Positions 15,314 to 23,781 of a DNA stretch of 64,000 nucleotides are shown here, piece after piece. This DNA comes from Mycobacterium bourgelatii (lineage in GTDB: Bacteria > Actinomycetota > Actinomycetes > Mycobacteriales > Mycobacteriaceae), in NCBI RefSeq assembly GCF_010723575.1, contig NZ_BLKZ01000002.1:868001-932000 (forward strand). Reading direction: 5' to 3'. The notes beneath the pieces were generated by a model. That model was not told the origin of the DNA and ran no database searches. It was given only the letters and a program-made list of their open reading frames with translations. The position numbers and the translations under genes were made by a program. Within the stretch, counting starts at the first letter, position 1. The number at the start of each line of letters is the position of its first letter.

Positions 15314-18207
15314 CTGCCACGGCGGCCGACGAAAAGGGCGACGAAAGGCTCTCGGGAAAAGGTCCTGACGAGCTCGCTGACGCCCATGCCGAGCGGCCGT
15401 TGATCGCAAGGGTGATCCATCGCCTGGCGATTCCGATCATCCTGTTCTGGATAGCGTTTGTGGTCGTCCTCAGCATGTTTGTGCCCTCGCTAGAGGTCGT
15501 CGGACAAGAGCGGGCGGTGTCGTTGAGTCCCAAGGACGCGCCGTCGCTCATCGCGTTGAAACGGATCGGCCACGCCTTCAACGAAGGCGAGACCGACAGT
15601 GTGGCGATGGTCGTCTTGGAGGGCCAGCAACCTCTCGGCGACGCCGCCCACAAGTACTACGACGACCTGGTCCGTAGGTTGCGCGCGGACAATGCGCACG
15701 TCCTGGGTGTCCAGGACTTCTGGGGCGATCCCCTGACGGCCGCCGGCGCGCAGAGCAATGACGGCAAGGCGGTCACCGTCCAGTTGACCTTGGCAGGCAA
15801 TCAGGGTGAGCTGCTGGCCAACGATTCCGTTGTCGCCGTGCGCAAGATCGTGGACAGCGTCCCGCCGCCACCCGGGGTCAACGTCTACGTGACCGGGGCG
15901 TCGGCGTTGGCCGCCGATCTGCAGCAGAGCGGCGACAAATCGATGGCCAAGATCACTTTGACGACCGTCGGCGTGATCGTCGTCATGTTGCTCTTCGTGT
16001 ACCGGTCACCGCTGACGGTGTTTCTGTTGCTGCTCACGGTCGGCATCGAATTGTCCGCTGCGCGGGGTGCCGTGGCCTTGTTCGGGCACGCCGGGCTCAT
16101 CGGGCTCTCCACCTTTGCGGTCAGTCTGATCACGTCGCTGTCGATCGCCGCGGGGACCGACTACGGGATCTTCATCGTCGGGCGCTACCAGGAAGCCCGC
16201 CAGGCCGGCGAAGACCGGGAATCGGCTTTCTACACCATGTACCGGGGCACGGCCCACGTCATCTTGGGCTCCGGTTTGACCATCGCCGGTGCGACGTTCT
16301 GTCTGAGCTTCGCGCGGATGCCCTACTTCCAAACCCTGGGCGTGCCATGCGCGGTCGGCATGTTGGTGGCCGTGGCCGTCGCGCTGACGCTGGGGCCGGC
16401 CATCTTGGTCGTCGGCAGCCGGTTCGGGGTGTTCGATCCCAAACGGTTCCTGAACGTGCGCGGTTGGCGACGGGTTGGGACGGTGGTGGTTCGGTGGCCG
16501 CTGCCCGTTCTCGCGGTGACGTTCGCGATCGCGATGATCGGATTGCTCACCCTGCCCGGCTATAAACCCAGCTACGACGACCGGGCTTATCTGCCCACCT
16601 TCATTCGGGCCAACGAGGGCTTCAACGCCGCCGATCGCCACTTCTCCCAGGCTCGGATGAAGCCCGAGATCGTGATGATCGAGTCGGATCACGATCTGCG
16701 GAATCCCGCCGACTTTTTGGTCTTGGACAAGCTCGCCAAGGGCCTCTTTCGCGTCCCGGGGATCTCTCGAGTCCAGGCGATCACCCGGCCCGAGGGGACC
16801 GCGATGGACCACACGTCGATCCCGTTCCAACTCAGCATGCGCAACGCCGGCCAGGTGCAGATCCTGAAATATCAGCGGGACCGGATGGAGGACATGCTGA
16901 AGCAGGCCGACGAAATGGCCAAGACGGCGGCCCTCATGCGGCGGATGTACGGCTTGATGACCCAACTTGTCTCGACCACGCATCGCATGGTGGGCGACAC
17001 CATCGCGATGCAGGAACTCACCAACGAACTGCGCGACCACATCGCCGACTTCGAAGACACCTGGCGGCCGATTCGCAGCTATTTCTATTGGGAGCGACAC
17101 TGTTACGACATTCCGCTCTGCTGGTCCTTCCGTTCGATATTCGACGCGGTCGACGGTTTGGACCAGATCAACGAGAAACTTGACGCGCTGGTTGCCGACA
17201 TCAAGAACCTGGATCGGTTGATGCCGGAGATGATTGCGACGTTCCCGCCGATGATCGAGACCATGGAAAGCACGCGCACCATGATGCTGACCATGCACAG
17301 CACCATGGCGGGCATGTTGGACCAGATGAATGAGATGAGCGAAAACGCCAACGCCATGGGCAAGGCGTTTGACGCGGCCAAGAACGACGACTCCTTCTAC
17401 CTGCCGCCGGAAGTGTTCAAAAACAAGGACTTTCAGCGCGCGATGGAGAGCTTCATTTCGCCCGACGGGCATTCGGCTCGCTTCATCATTCTGCACCGGG
17501 GCGACCCCGCGTCGGATGAGGGGATCGCGAGTATCAACAAGCTACGAACCGCGGCCGAGGAATCGCTCAAGGGAACGCCGCTGGAAGGCGCCGAGATTCA
17601 GATCGCCGGAGTGGGCGCGGTGTTCAAGGACATCTCCGAGGGCGCGAAATGGGATCTGGTGATCGCCGGGATTTCCTCGCTCTGCCTCATCTTCATCATC
17701 ATGCTGATCCTCACCCGCGCGCTGGTGGCCGCCGCGGTGATCGTCGGGACGGTCGCGGTATCACTCGGCGCATCCTTTGGGTTGTCGGTGCTGGTGTGGC
17801 AGCACATCCTCGGAATTCCGTTGCACTGGCTGGTGATCGCTATGTCGGTGATCGTGCTGTTGGCAGTGGGATCCGACTACAACCTGCTGTTGGTCTCCCG
17901 GTTCAAACAGGAGATCGGCGCCGGTCTGAATACCGGCATCATCCGTTCGATGGGCGGCACCGGCAAGGTGGTGACGAACGCCGGTCTGGTGTTCGCGTTC
18001 ACCATGGCGTCGATGGTGGTCAGCGACCTGCGGATGGTCGGGCAGGTAGGCACCACCATCGGTTTGGGCCTGCTGTTCGACACCTTGATCGTGCGCGCAT
18101 TCATGACGCCCGCTATTGCCGCGCTGCTGGGTCGTTGGTTCTGGTGGCCGATCAGGGTGCGGTCGCGGCCGGCCAGGAATCTGGCTAAGCCGGTCCCCGT
18201 GGGGTAG
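15310..18207 (+). CDS. MmpL-family RND lipid transporter
   Basis: A protein of 965 residues. The MmpL architecture is complete: a first TM near residue 40, a periplasmic porter domain, TM2-6 with SLSIAAGTDYGIFIVGRYQEA (the proton-relay region), a second long periplasmic domain with a helical stretch rich in Met (TMMLTMHSTMAGMLDQMNEM), and TM8-12 with VLLAVGSDYNLLLVSRFKQE. It resembles the MmpL4/MmpL5 group, yet no MmpS gene is adjacent. The TTG start overlaps the ctpA stop by 4 nt. The 3' end overlaps the convergent ACP gene by 23 bp, in the place where nrp stands in M. tuberculosis. Context suggests export of an isonitrile lipid or copper chelate. Confidence 0.9.
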   Translation: MTATAADEKGDERLSGKGPDELADAHAERPLIARVIHRLAIPIILFWIAFVVVLSMFVPSLEVVGQERAVSLSPKDAPSLIALKRIGHAFNEGETDSVAMVVLEGQQPLGDAAHKYYDDLVRRLRADNAHVLGVQDFWGDPLTAAGAQSNDGKAVTVQLTLAGNQGELLANDSVVAVRKIVDSVPPPPGVNVYVTGASALAADLQQSGDKSMAKITLTTVGVIVVMLLFVYRSPLTVFLLLLTVGIELSAARGAVALFGHAGLIGLSTFAVSLITSLSIAAGTDYGIFIVGRYQEARQAGEDRESAFYTMYRGTAHVILGSGLTIAGATFCLSFARMPYFQTLGVPCAVGMLVAVAVALTLGPAILVVGSRFGVFDPKRFLNVRGWRRVGTVVVRWPLPVLAVTFAIAMIGLLTLPGYKPSYDDRAYLPTFIRANEGFNAADRHFSQARMKPEIVMIESDHDLRNPADFLVLDKLAKGLFRVPGISRVQAITRPEGTAMDHTSIPFQLSMRNAGQVQILKYQRDRMEDMLKQADEMAKTAALMRRMYGLMTQLVSTTHRMVGDTIAMQELTNELRDHIADFEDTWRPIRSYFYWERHCYDIPLCWSFRSIFDAVDGLDQINEKLDALVADIKNLDRLMPEMIATFPPMIETMESTRTMMLTMHSTMAGMLDQMNEMSENANAMGKAFDAAKNDDSFYLPPEVFKNKDFQRAMESFISPDGHSARFIILHRGDPASDEGIASINKLRTAAEESLKGTPLEGAEIQIAGVGAVFKDISEGAKWDLVIAGISSLCLIFIIMLILTRALVAAAVIVGTVAVSLGASFGLSVLVWQHILGIPLHWLVIAMSVIVLLAVGSDYNLLLVSRFKQEIGAGLNTGIIRSMGGTGKVVTNAGLVFAFTMASMVVSDLRMVGQVGTTIGLGLLFDTLIVRAFMTPAIAALLGRWFWWPIRVRSRPARNLAKPVPVG

Positions 18208-18460
18208 CGGCACACATAGGCCCCGCGACCGCCAACTCCCGGACCCAACCGTTGATCGACAAGTCTGCGGCCAGTCGGGCCGGCAGTTCGGATTCGCGGT
18301 CCACGCCAAGGTGTTTCATCAGGAGAACGAAGCGAACCGAGTCCAGTCCCAGATCCCTGAGGTCGGTGTCATCGCCGTCGGCAAGGTCCGAGTCGTCGAT
18401 ATACAGCACCTCACATAGCGCGGTGAAAATCCTGGTCCGCAACACGTCTTTATCAGACAC
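18185..18460 (-). CDS. Acyl carrier protein of the isonitrile-lipid operon (Rv0100-like)
   Basis: A small ACP. The phosphopantetheine serine lies in DLGLDSVRFVLLMKHLG, which with the upstream CEVLYIDDSDLADGDDTDL closely matches M. tuberculosis Rv0100. It would carry the acyl chain loaded by FadD10. Start choice: GTG 18460 overlaps the fadD10 stop by 8 nt and has GGAG upstream. ATG 18487 (100 residues) and GTG 18445 are alternatives. It is the last gene of the operon. In M. tuberculosis the next gene is nrp, but here the DNA downstream is the convergent mmpL, with 23 bp of overlap. Confidence 0.87.
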   Translation of the reverse strand: MSDKDVLRTRIFTALCEVLYIDDSDLADGDDTDLRDLGLDSVRFVLLMKHLGVDRESELPARLAADLSINGWVRELAVAGPMCAATPRGPA

Positions 18461-20036
18461 CGGCGCCCACTCCGGTTTTGCGTCCATTCAGCGTCGCTGC
18501 CAATGATGCACGCATGACTTTGCCGGACTGCGTCCGTGGAATCTCTGCGACGATGGTGATGGTCGCGGGCCGCGCCATCGACTCCGATTCACGCCGGTAG
18601 GTGGCCGCGATCCGTTGCTTGAGTTCGGTGGCCGCCGCGTCGTCAAGAGATGCTGACGGGACCACGGCCAGGCCTACCAGTGCCCCGAACTCCTCGTCCG
18701 GAATCTCGTAGCACGCCGCCTCGCGAACGCCCGCAACACTTTCGGCGATGCGATCAACCTCGTCGGGCACGACGTTGACACCGCCGGAGATGATCATCTC
18801 CGAGGACCGTCCCCTGATATAGAAGAACCCGTCTTCGCGGCGTTCGAGGAGATCGCCGGTGTTCACCCAGCCGTCGACCAGAACCTCTTGCGTGCGTTTC
18901 GGATTGTTCCAATATCCCAGCATGTTGGCCGGCGACTTTATCCACAGTGTGCCAAACGACGCGGACTCGGCGGGCGCGGGTCCCGTCGGTCCCACACCTT
19001 CGCTGTCGGCCAGGAACACTTCCACGCCAGGATAAGGTCGACCCACCACGCCGGCCTCGATCTTGTCGATCGAACCGTCGTCGGTGGGCAGACACAAAGC
19101 GGTGCAGCCTGTTTCGCTGAGTCCGTACACCTGTGCGGTGCGGATTCCAGCCGCTTCGACAAAGCGCACATCATCGGCGATCGCCCGTGAACCCCCGTAC
19201 CCGAGCAGTCGCAACGACGGCACCCCCGCGTTGGCGGCCTTCATCTCGGCGACCAACTTTGAAGTGAGCGTGGGCACAAAGCATGTCGTGGCGACAGAGT
19301 TCTTGTTGAGAATTTCCATCAGCGACGGCGTGTTCTCGCCGCCGGTCATGCATACCCCGCCATGCATCAAACAGGTGAGTATCCACCATAATCCGCCGAT
19401 GTGCGTTGCAGGCAGCGGCGAATACGTTGTCTCGCCCGCCACCCAGGTGATCCAGTTCAATCCCTCCCGCTCCAAGATGTCTGGGATGGCGAAGAAGGTG
19501 CGGTTGGCCAACAGCACGGCCTTCGGCTCACCCGTCGTGCCACTGGTGAAGATCATCGCCAGCGGATCGTCAGCGCCGTGCACTGCGTAGTCGCCGACGG
19601 CTTTAGTGGAACGCTCGGTGTCAGTAGCTATTTGGACCGGGATAGTGGGTGGCAGTCGCAGTCCGTCAGGCAACGATTCCGGACGGATCCGACTCCCGGG
19701 TGTGACGAGAGTGGCGCTGGGGTCGGTAATTTGACCGAAACGTGCGACGGTCGCCGGGGGCAGGTTGCCGTCCACCATGACGGCGATCGCGCCGAGTCGC
19801 GCGCACGCCAGCACCGACAGGTACGTCTCAGGACCGTTGTCCGAGAGGACCATTACCCGCGCACCTTGAGAAACCGCGTGGGTCCGAAGTTCGGCAGCCA
19901 GCCTCTCCGCTTCGGTCACGAGTTCTCCGTACCGAATGGCGCTGGTCCCGTCGCAGCGCCGCAACGCCGTTGCCTGCGGCCGTTGGTGTGCTTGCGCGCA
20001 GACCCGTTCCCACACGGAAGGCGTTAAGACAGACAT
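18453..20036 (-). CDS. fadD10: Fatty-acyl AMP ligase FadD10
   Basis: A protein of 527 residues (M. tuberculosis FadD10 is about 540) of the adenylate-forming family. The P-loop motif is MIFTSGTTGEPKAV, followed by YGLSETGCTA, WVNTGDLLERREDGFFYIRGRSSEMIISGG split across A5-A8, and a C-terminal PRTQSGKVMR lysine motif. FadD10 makes acyl-AMP and passes the chain to the Rv0100-type ACP instead of CoA. ATG 20036 is chosen because it aligns with the known N-terminus. The open frame further upstream overlaps fcoT. It sits between fcoT and the ACP gene in an unbroken minus-strand operon. Confidence 0.93.
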   Translation of the reverse strand: MSVLTPSVWERVCAQAHQRPQATALRRCDGTSAIRYGELVTEAERLAAELRTHAVSQGARVMVLSDNGPETYLSVLACARLGAIAVMVDGNLPPATVARFGQITDPSATLVTPGSRIRPESLPDGLRLPPTIPVQIATDTERSTKAVGDYAVHGADDPLAMIFTSGTTGEPKAVLLANRTFFAIPDILEREGLNWITWVAGETTYSPLPATHIGGLWWILTCLMHGGVCMTGGENTPSLMEILNKNSVATTCFVPTLTSKLVAEMKAANAGVPSLRLLGYGGSRAIADDVRFVEAAGIRTAQVYGLSETGCTALCLPTDDGSIDKIEAGVVGRPYPGVEVFLADSEGVGPTGPAPAESASFGTLWIKSPANMLGYWNNPKRTQEVLVDGWVNTGDLLERREDGFFYIRGRSSEMIISGGVNVVPDEVDRIAESVAGVREAACYEIPDEEFGALVGLAVVPSASLDDAAATELKQRIAATYRRESESMARPATITIVAEIPRTQSGKVMRASLAATLNGRKTGVGAGV

Positions 20037-20059
20037 TTGGTGAGGCTCCTCTGGTAGGG

Positions 20060-20614
20060 CTACGGGATGTTGAAGGCGGCCAGTTCGACCTGACCGGATG
20101 CGGCCCCGCCGTCGTCGTCCCAGAACTCGATGGCACACGGTATCAACAGATAACGCAATGACCGTTCGACGATCTGAAAGTCCTTGCACAGCAGGCGCGC
20201 CGAGAACTTCTGGGCATTGATCGGCCTCTTGAATCGTGACGAGGTGCTCTTGATGAGCATGCTCGGGAGCTGATTGTCGTAGAAGTCCGCAATGGACCAC
20301 CCCCGCAGCACGGAGATCTCTTCATTGATGATGGCGGGCGCGAAGGCGCAATACGCGAGCTGGTTGAAACACAGTATGAGTTCGGCCGCGTTGAAATGCC
20401 CGGTGCTTCGGATGTAGGCGGACTCGGTGATGCTGAAGTTTCCGTACGCAAGGACCGATTCCTCGGTTGCCTTGTATTCGGCGTCGAGCAGGTAGCGGCA
20501 GCCTTTAAAGGAGTACGGCTCAAGCACTTCGGCCAGCAGCGGCTCAGCGATCGGGACGGTGTGCGTGGGCGCGGAGTCGGTCTGTGCGGACGGTGTCAGT
20601 TCGGCGGTGCTCAT
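20060..20614 (-). CDS. fcoT: FcoT-type hotdog enzyme of isonitrile-lipid synthesis (Rv0098-like)
   Basis: A protein of 184 residues (FcoT of M. tuberculosis has 183), single hotdog fold, with YSFKGCRYLLDAEYKATEES and the FNAAELILCFNQLAYCAF helix. First described as a fatty acyl-CoA thioesterase, this family is now placed as the enzyme adding glycine across an enoyl-ACP and releasing the 3-(carboxymethylamino) fatty acid (ScoD type). ATG 20614 overlaps the stop of the Rv0097-like gene by 4 nt (ATGA), which fixes the start and shows coupling. fadD10 follows after 23 bp. Confidence 0.92.
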   Translation of the reverse strand: MSTAELTPSAQTDSAPTHTVPIAEPLLAEVLEPYSFKGCRYLLDAEYKATEESVLAYGNFSITESAYIRSTGHFNAAELILCFNQLAYCAFAPAIINEEISVLRGWSIADFYDNQLPSMLIKSTSSRFKRPINAQKFSARLLCKDFQIVERSLRYLLIPCAIEFWDDDGGAASGQVELAAFNIP

Positions 20615-21480
20615 GCGGCGTATCCCGGCGTCTTGAGGCCATCCAGCATGGTGAGCCGATGGGTTGTCAGGGTACCGGCGGCGGTGCCGTGCTTCGCCCG
20701 GTGCATCAGAACGCGGTTGTCCCACAACACGATGTCGCCGACCTCGTAGTGCTGAGTGTGAATGAACGGCGAGGTGAACTCGGGATCGAGTTGACCGGTG
20801 GCCTCCATCAGCTCGTTGAGTATGGCCGGGTCGAGCACGTTGCCGTCTCGATCTTCGATCTTGGTGGTGCCCGAAGCGCAGATGTAGAGGATCTCTTGAC
20901 CGGTCTTCGGGTGCCTGATGACCGTCGGCCACTTTATCGGCGGTGTCGTGCGGCTGATCTCGGCCCACACCTCTCCGATGGGGCGGTACACGTCGCTGGG
21001 TCGAATCTTGATGTGGCGCCGGGGATCATGAGTGCTGACCGTTCCGCGCACAGGGTCCTGCTTGTCAGGAGGTAGCGACTCCCAAACCCGGTTGAGGTCG
21101 ATGAAGTAGGTTCCGCGGTCCTGTCCGGGCACCGCAAGGGGCACCACCATGGAGAAGGCGAACGGTTCCGGCATGAACATGTAGTCGATGTGCCAGAACG
21201 CACCGGTTTTCGGGACGCCTTGGCCCTGCTCGGTCGAGGAGACAAAGATTTCCGGATGGTTCTGGTGGTGATACATGGGTTCGTAGTAGGGGACGATCTC
21301 TCCGATTAGCCTGCCGAGCTTGATGAACTGCTCCGGAGACGGATGAACGTCTTTGAGAACGACCAGCTTGTTCTGGTAGACGACTTCGCGGATCTCGTCG
21401 CCGGAAAGATGGTCCAGGTTCTGCGGGTCGATACCGGTGATCTGTGCACCGAGCCCTTCGCCTTTCACATTGAGCGTCAT
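20611..21480 (-). CDS. Fe(II)/2-oxoglutarate isonitrile synthase (Rv0097/ScoE type)
   Basis: A protein of 289 residues, the same length as Rv0097, in the TauD family. The metal triad is visible: H97-x-D99 in FWHIDYMF and H260 in DNRVLMHRAKHG. The Arg in THRLTM (R275) probably binds 2-oxoglutarate. ScoE-type enzymes turn a 3-(carboxymethylamino) fatty acid into the 3-isocyano acid by oxidative decarboxylation. The gene lies between PPE1 and fcoT exactly as in the M. tuberculosis diisonitrile (chalkophore) operon. ATG 21480 has a short gap of 22 bp after PPE1. Confidence 0.93.
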   Translation of the reverse strand: MTLNVKGEGLGAQITGIDPQNLDHLSGDEIREVVYQNKLVVLKDVHPSPEQFIKLGRLIGEIVPYYEPMYHHQNHPEIFVSSTEQGQGVPKTGAFWHIDYMFMPEPFAFSMVVPLAVPGQDRGTYFIDLNRVWESLPPDKQDPVRGTVSTHDPRRHIKIRPSDVYRPIGEVWAEISRTTPPIKWPTVIRHPKTGQEILYICASGTTKIEDRDGNVLDPAILNELMEATGQLDPEFTSPFIHTQHYEVGDIVLWDNRVLMHRAKHGTAAGTLTTHRLTMLDGLKTPGYAA

Positions 21481-21502
21481 CGGTTCTCCTACCTACTCCG
21501 GG

Positions 21503-22906
21503 TTACTGTTCGGGCGTCTCGTTGTCGGCTGCCCAAGTGCTGGGCAGAAGTGGCATGGTGATGCTGGTGCGGTCGCGGGTGCCTTGCACCATCCCCGCGG
21601 CGGAGCTGTCGTGGGCGGGGATGGTGCCCGTGAAGCCGACGGGACCGGCGCCGTGATCACTTGCGACGGAGGTGGATTCGGCTTCGACGGGTGCGGCCGG
21701 TTCGGCTAGGTGTGCCGTCGCGTCAAGAAACTCGTCACGGTAGCCGTGTGCCCCGATCGTGGCGCGTCGTCGGCGCCGAGCCCGGGCGAGGGCAGTTCCC
21801 ATTCGAGCTGCGGCGGCGGCTTCGAGGTCGTCGGTAACGGTGTCGCGCGCTTTCGTTCCGGCTTTGGGGCCGAAGCTGATCCCGGGCGGCGCCAGGCCGA
21901 GCACGGCGTAGCTGAGTCCTGCCGCCGAGGTGACGCTGCTGACCGCGGCTGCGCCGGGTGTGCTCGTGGCGGTGTTGCCGATTTGTGCGGTGGCACCCGC
22001 CGTGGCAGACGGGGTTGCCATTGCTGCGGCAGCCACGTTCGAGCCATCTTGTACGGCTTCGCCGGGGGCGGTGGGAACGGGAAGCGGCTCCACGGGGGGT
22101 TGCTGCAGTAGATAGGTCAGGGCGCTCAGCGCACTCAACGCGCTCAATGCGGGGGTGAAGAAGGGCAGCAGGAGCAACCCGTACGACGCGTAGTAGGGGT
22201 ACCAGAGGAAGTCGTACAACTGCAGGGCGATGATCGCAAGGATCACTGCTGCACCCGGGCCGACCCCCAGTTGCTCGAAGAACCGCAGAAAATTGCCGTA
22301 CGGGTCCGCCATGAACTGCGTGATGTCGTTGATGAGTTGAGTGATCCAGCCCACCGGGTCCTGCACGTTCTGGGCTTCGGCGCCCGGCGTCAGGATGGGC
22401 GGCGCCGCCTGCGCCGACGGGACCGCGAACGTCGCCGCTTCGGCCATGGTCTGGTAGGTGGCCATGGTGGTGGCGGCTTGCACCCACATGCGGGCGTAGT
22501 CCGCTTCGTTGAGCGCGATGGGGATGGTGTTGATGCCGAAGAAGTTGGTGGCGACCAGGACGCCGTGCACGACGTGGTTGGCGGCCAGTTCCGCCAGGGT
22601 CGGCATCGCGGCCAAAGCGGTGCTGTAGGCGGTGGCCGCCGCTTCGTGCCGCACGGCGGTGAGTGCGCTATCGATCGAAGCCTGCTCCAGCCACGCCAGG
22701 TAGGGGACATGCGCCGCCGCATACTGGGCGGCGCTCGCGCCTTGCCAGCTGCTGGCCTCGACCTGGGTCAGCAGCTGACCCAACTCGACAGCCGTGCGGC
22801 TGTATTCGTTGCTGAGTTCCTGCCACTGCTGCGCAGCGACAAGCATGGATCCTGGGCCTGGCCCCGCGCTCAGCAGTGCGGAATGCACTTCCGGGGGTAA
22901 AGCCAT
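21503..22906 (-). CDS. PPE1: PPE-family protein, PPE1-like
   Basis: A protein of 467 residues (Rv0096 has 463). The PPE motif is at residues 4-6 (MALPPEVHSALLSAGPGPGS), the WQG/WxG turn is SSWQGASAAQYAAAH, and the SVP-less C-terminal part is Ala/Pro rich. PPE proteins are exported by ESX systems. Being first in the isonitrile operon suggests a role in handling the product or copper at the cell surface (inference). ATG 22906 is supported by homology. An unusually strong AAGGAGG lies about 20 nt upstream. The ECF-like promoter is at 22998-23024. Confidence 0.92.
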   Translation of the reverse strand: MALPPEVHSALLSAGPGPGSMLVAAQQWQELSNEYSRTAVELGQLLTQVEASSWQGASAAQYAAAHVPYLAWLEQASIDSALTAVRHEAAATAYSTALAAMPTLAELAANHVVHGVLVATNFFGINTIPIALNEADYARMWVQAATTMATYQTMAEAATFAVPSAQAAPPILTPGAEAQNVQDPVGWITQLINDITQFMADPYGNFLRFFEQLGVGPGAAVILAIIALQLYDFLWYPYYASYGLLLLPFFTPALSALSALSALTYLLQQPPVEPLPVPTAPGEAVQDGSNVAAAAMATPSATAGATAQIGNTATSTPGAAAVSSVTSAAGLSYAVLGLAPPGISFGPKAGTKARDTVTDDLEAAAAARMGTALARARRRRRATIGAHGYRDEFLDATAHLAEPAAPVEAESTSVASDHGAGPVGFTGTIPAHDSSAAGMVQGTRDRTSITMPLLPSTWAADNETPEQ

Positions 22907-22997
22907 CCAGACCGGCGTGGTCAGGCTCCACCTCCTTGCCGGGCGTCAGACTGCGCGTCCGCACGGGGTCAGACTGCTTCGCTTTGTTTGCGGTGTA

Positions 22998-23024
22998 GTC
23001 GGCCAGAGCAGCTGAGAAGTTCCC
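22998..23024 (-). promoter_or_regulatory. ECF-type promoter for the PPE1-isonitrile operon
   Basis: Read on the minus strand: GGGAAC (23024-23019), 17 nt, CGAC (23001-22998), followed by T. This is the same motif and spacing as upstream of ctpA. It lies about 90 nt before the PPE1 start. The sigma factor encoded at 12336 is the obvious candidate. Confidence 0.55.
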
Positions 23025-23076
23025 GCGTCGCCCAAAAATCTGGGCCCGTTCAGCGGATGGTGCTGGTCAGGGGCAA

Positions 23077-23673
23077 TCAGATTTCGAACAGCATGCTGGC
23101 GAAGACGATTGCCATTCCGGCGGCCATCATGGCCTGCACGGCACTGCCGACGCGCTTCCGCCAAGAGCGGGTCCCGCGCGGTTTCGCGAGGTACCGGTAG
23201 GCCCAGACCGCAGTGGCAATTGTGAAAATGCCCGTCCATATGCCGTTGCCGGTGTCAATCCATGGCGGCGGGTCGCCCGGCATCGCCATGCCCGGCACGT
23301 GGTGGTGGTGAGGGTGTTCCGCGTTCAACCAGGCGGGAAACAGCGGGCCGCTGATGGCGTACATCCAGACCATCGCCACCATGGTCAGCGCGTTGTAGGC
23401 CGGCACCAGGCGTTGCGTGACCGCGCGGGCGGCGAGAACAGCCGTCATGACGAACCACAGCGCTCCCGCCAGGAAGAACAACTCGGGAAAGCTCGTCGGC
23501 AACTGCAGGTCTTGCGGCCAGACCATCACTGCCATTGCGATCGACATCACGACGTGCAGTCCGTGGCTCAAGATCGACGTCCACGATCGACGGTTGATGC
23601 TGACCGCGAAGCCGGCGCCGCTCAGCACGAACAAACCGGTGAGGATCCAGCGCAGCGGTAAGTCGTCGATCAT
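23077..23673 (-). CDS. DUF5134 membrane protein with His/Met-rich loop
   Basis: A protein of 198 residues with about five membrane segments (LTGLFVLSGAGFAVSI, ILSHGLHVVMSIAMAVMVW and later ones). Between the fourth and fifth is a polar loop with HPHHHHVPGMAMPGD, a clustered His/Met motif of the kind that binds copper. Conserved HGLHVVMS is typical of DUF5134. It is co-directional with and 170 bp upstream of PPE1, and divergent from the CopD-CtaG gene. A membrane copper-binding or copper-delivery role is inference. On its upstream minus strand GGGAAC occurs at 23731-23726, but without a matching -10. Confidence 0.85.
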   Translation of the reverse strand: MIDDLPLRWILTGLFVLSGAGFAVSINRRSWTSILSHGLHVVMSIAMAVMVWPQDLQLPTSFPELFFLAGALWFVMTAVLAARAVTQRLVPAYNALTMVAMVWMYAISGPLFPAWLNAEHPHHHHVPGMAMPGDPPPWIDTGNGIWTGIFTIATAVWAYRYLAKPRGTRSWRKRVGSAVQAMMAAGMAIVFASMLFEI

Positions 23674-23781
23674 GCAGTGCTTTCGGGTTCGGATTCGGCG
23701 GTGACCAAGACTATGTGGTCCGCCGGTTCCCGACGATCATCGGCTGTACTGCGCTGGACTGCGCACCCGTAAGCTGCAGCT

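Noticed and set aside
16006..17496. 496-codon minus-strand frame inside mmpL
   Set aside because: His/Arg-rich composition typical of an antisense shadow in high-GC DNA. The plus strand has a complete MmpL.
23726..23731. Third ECF promoter upstream of the DUF5134 gene (GGGAAC on the minus strand)
   Set aside because: The -35 box is present but the sequence at the expected -10 position is TTGG instead of CGAC.
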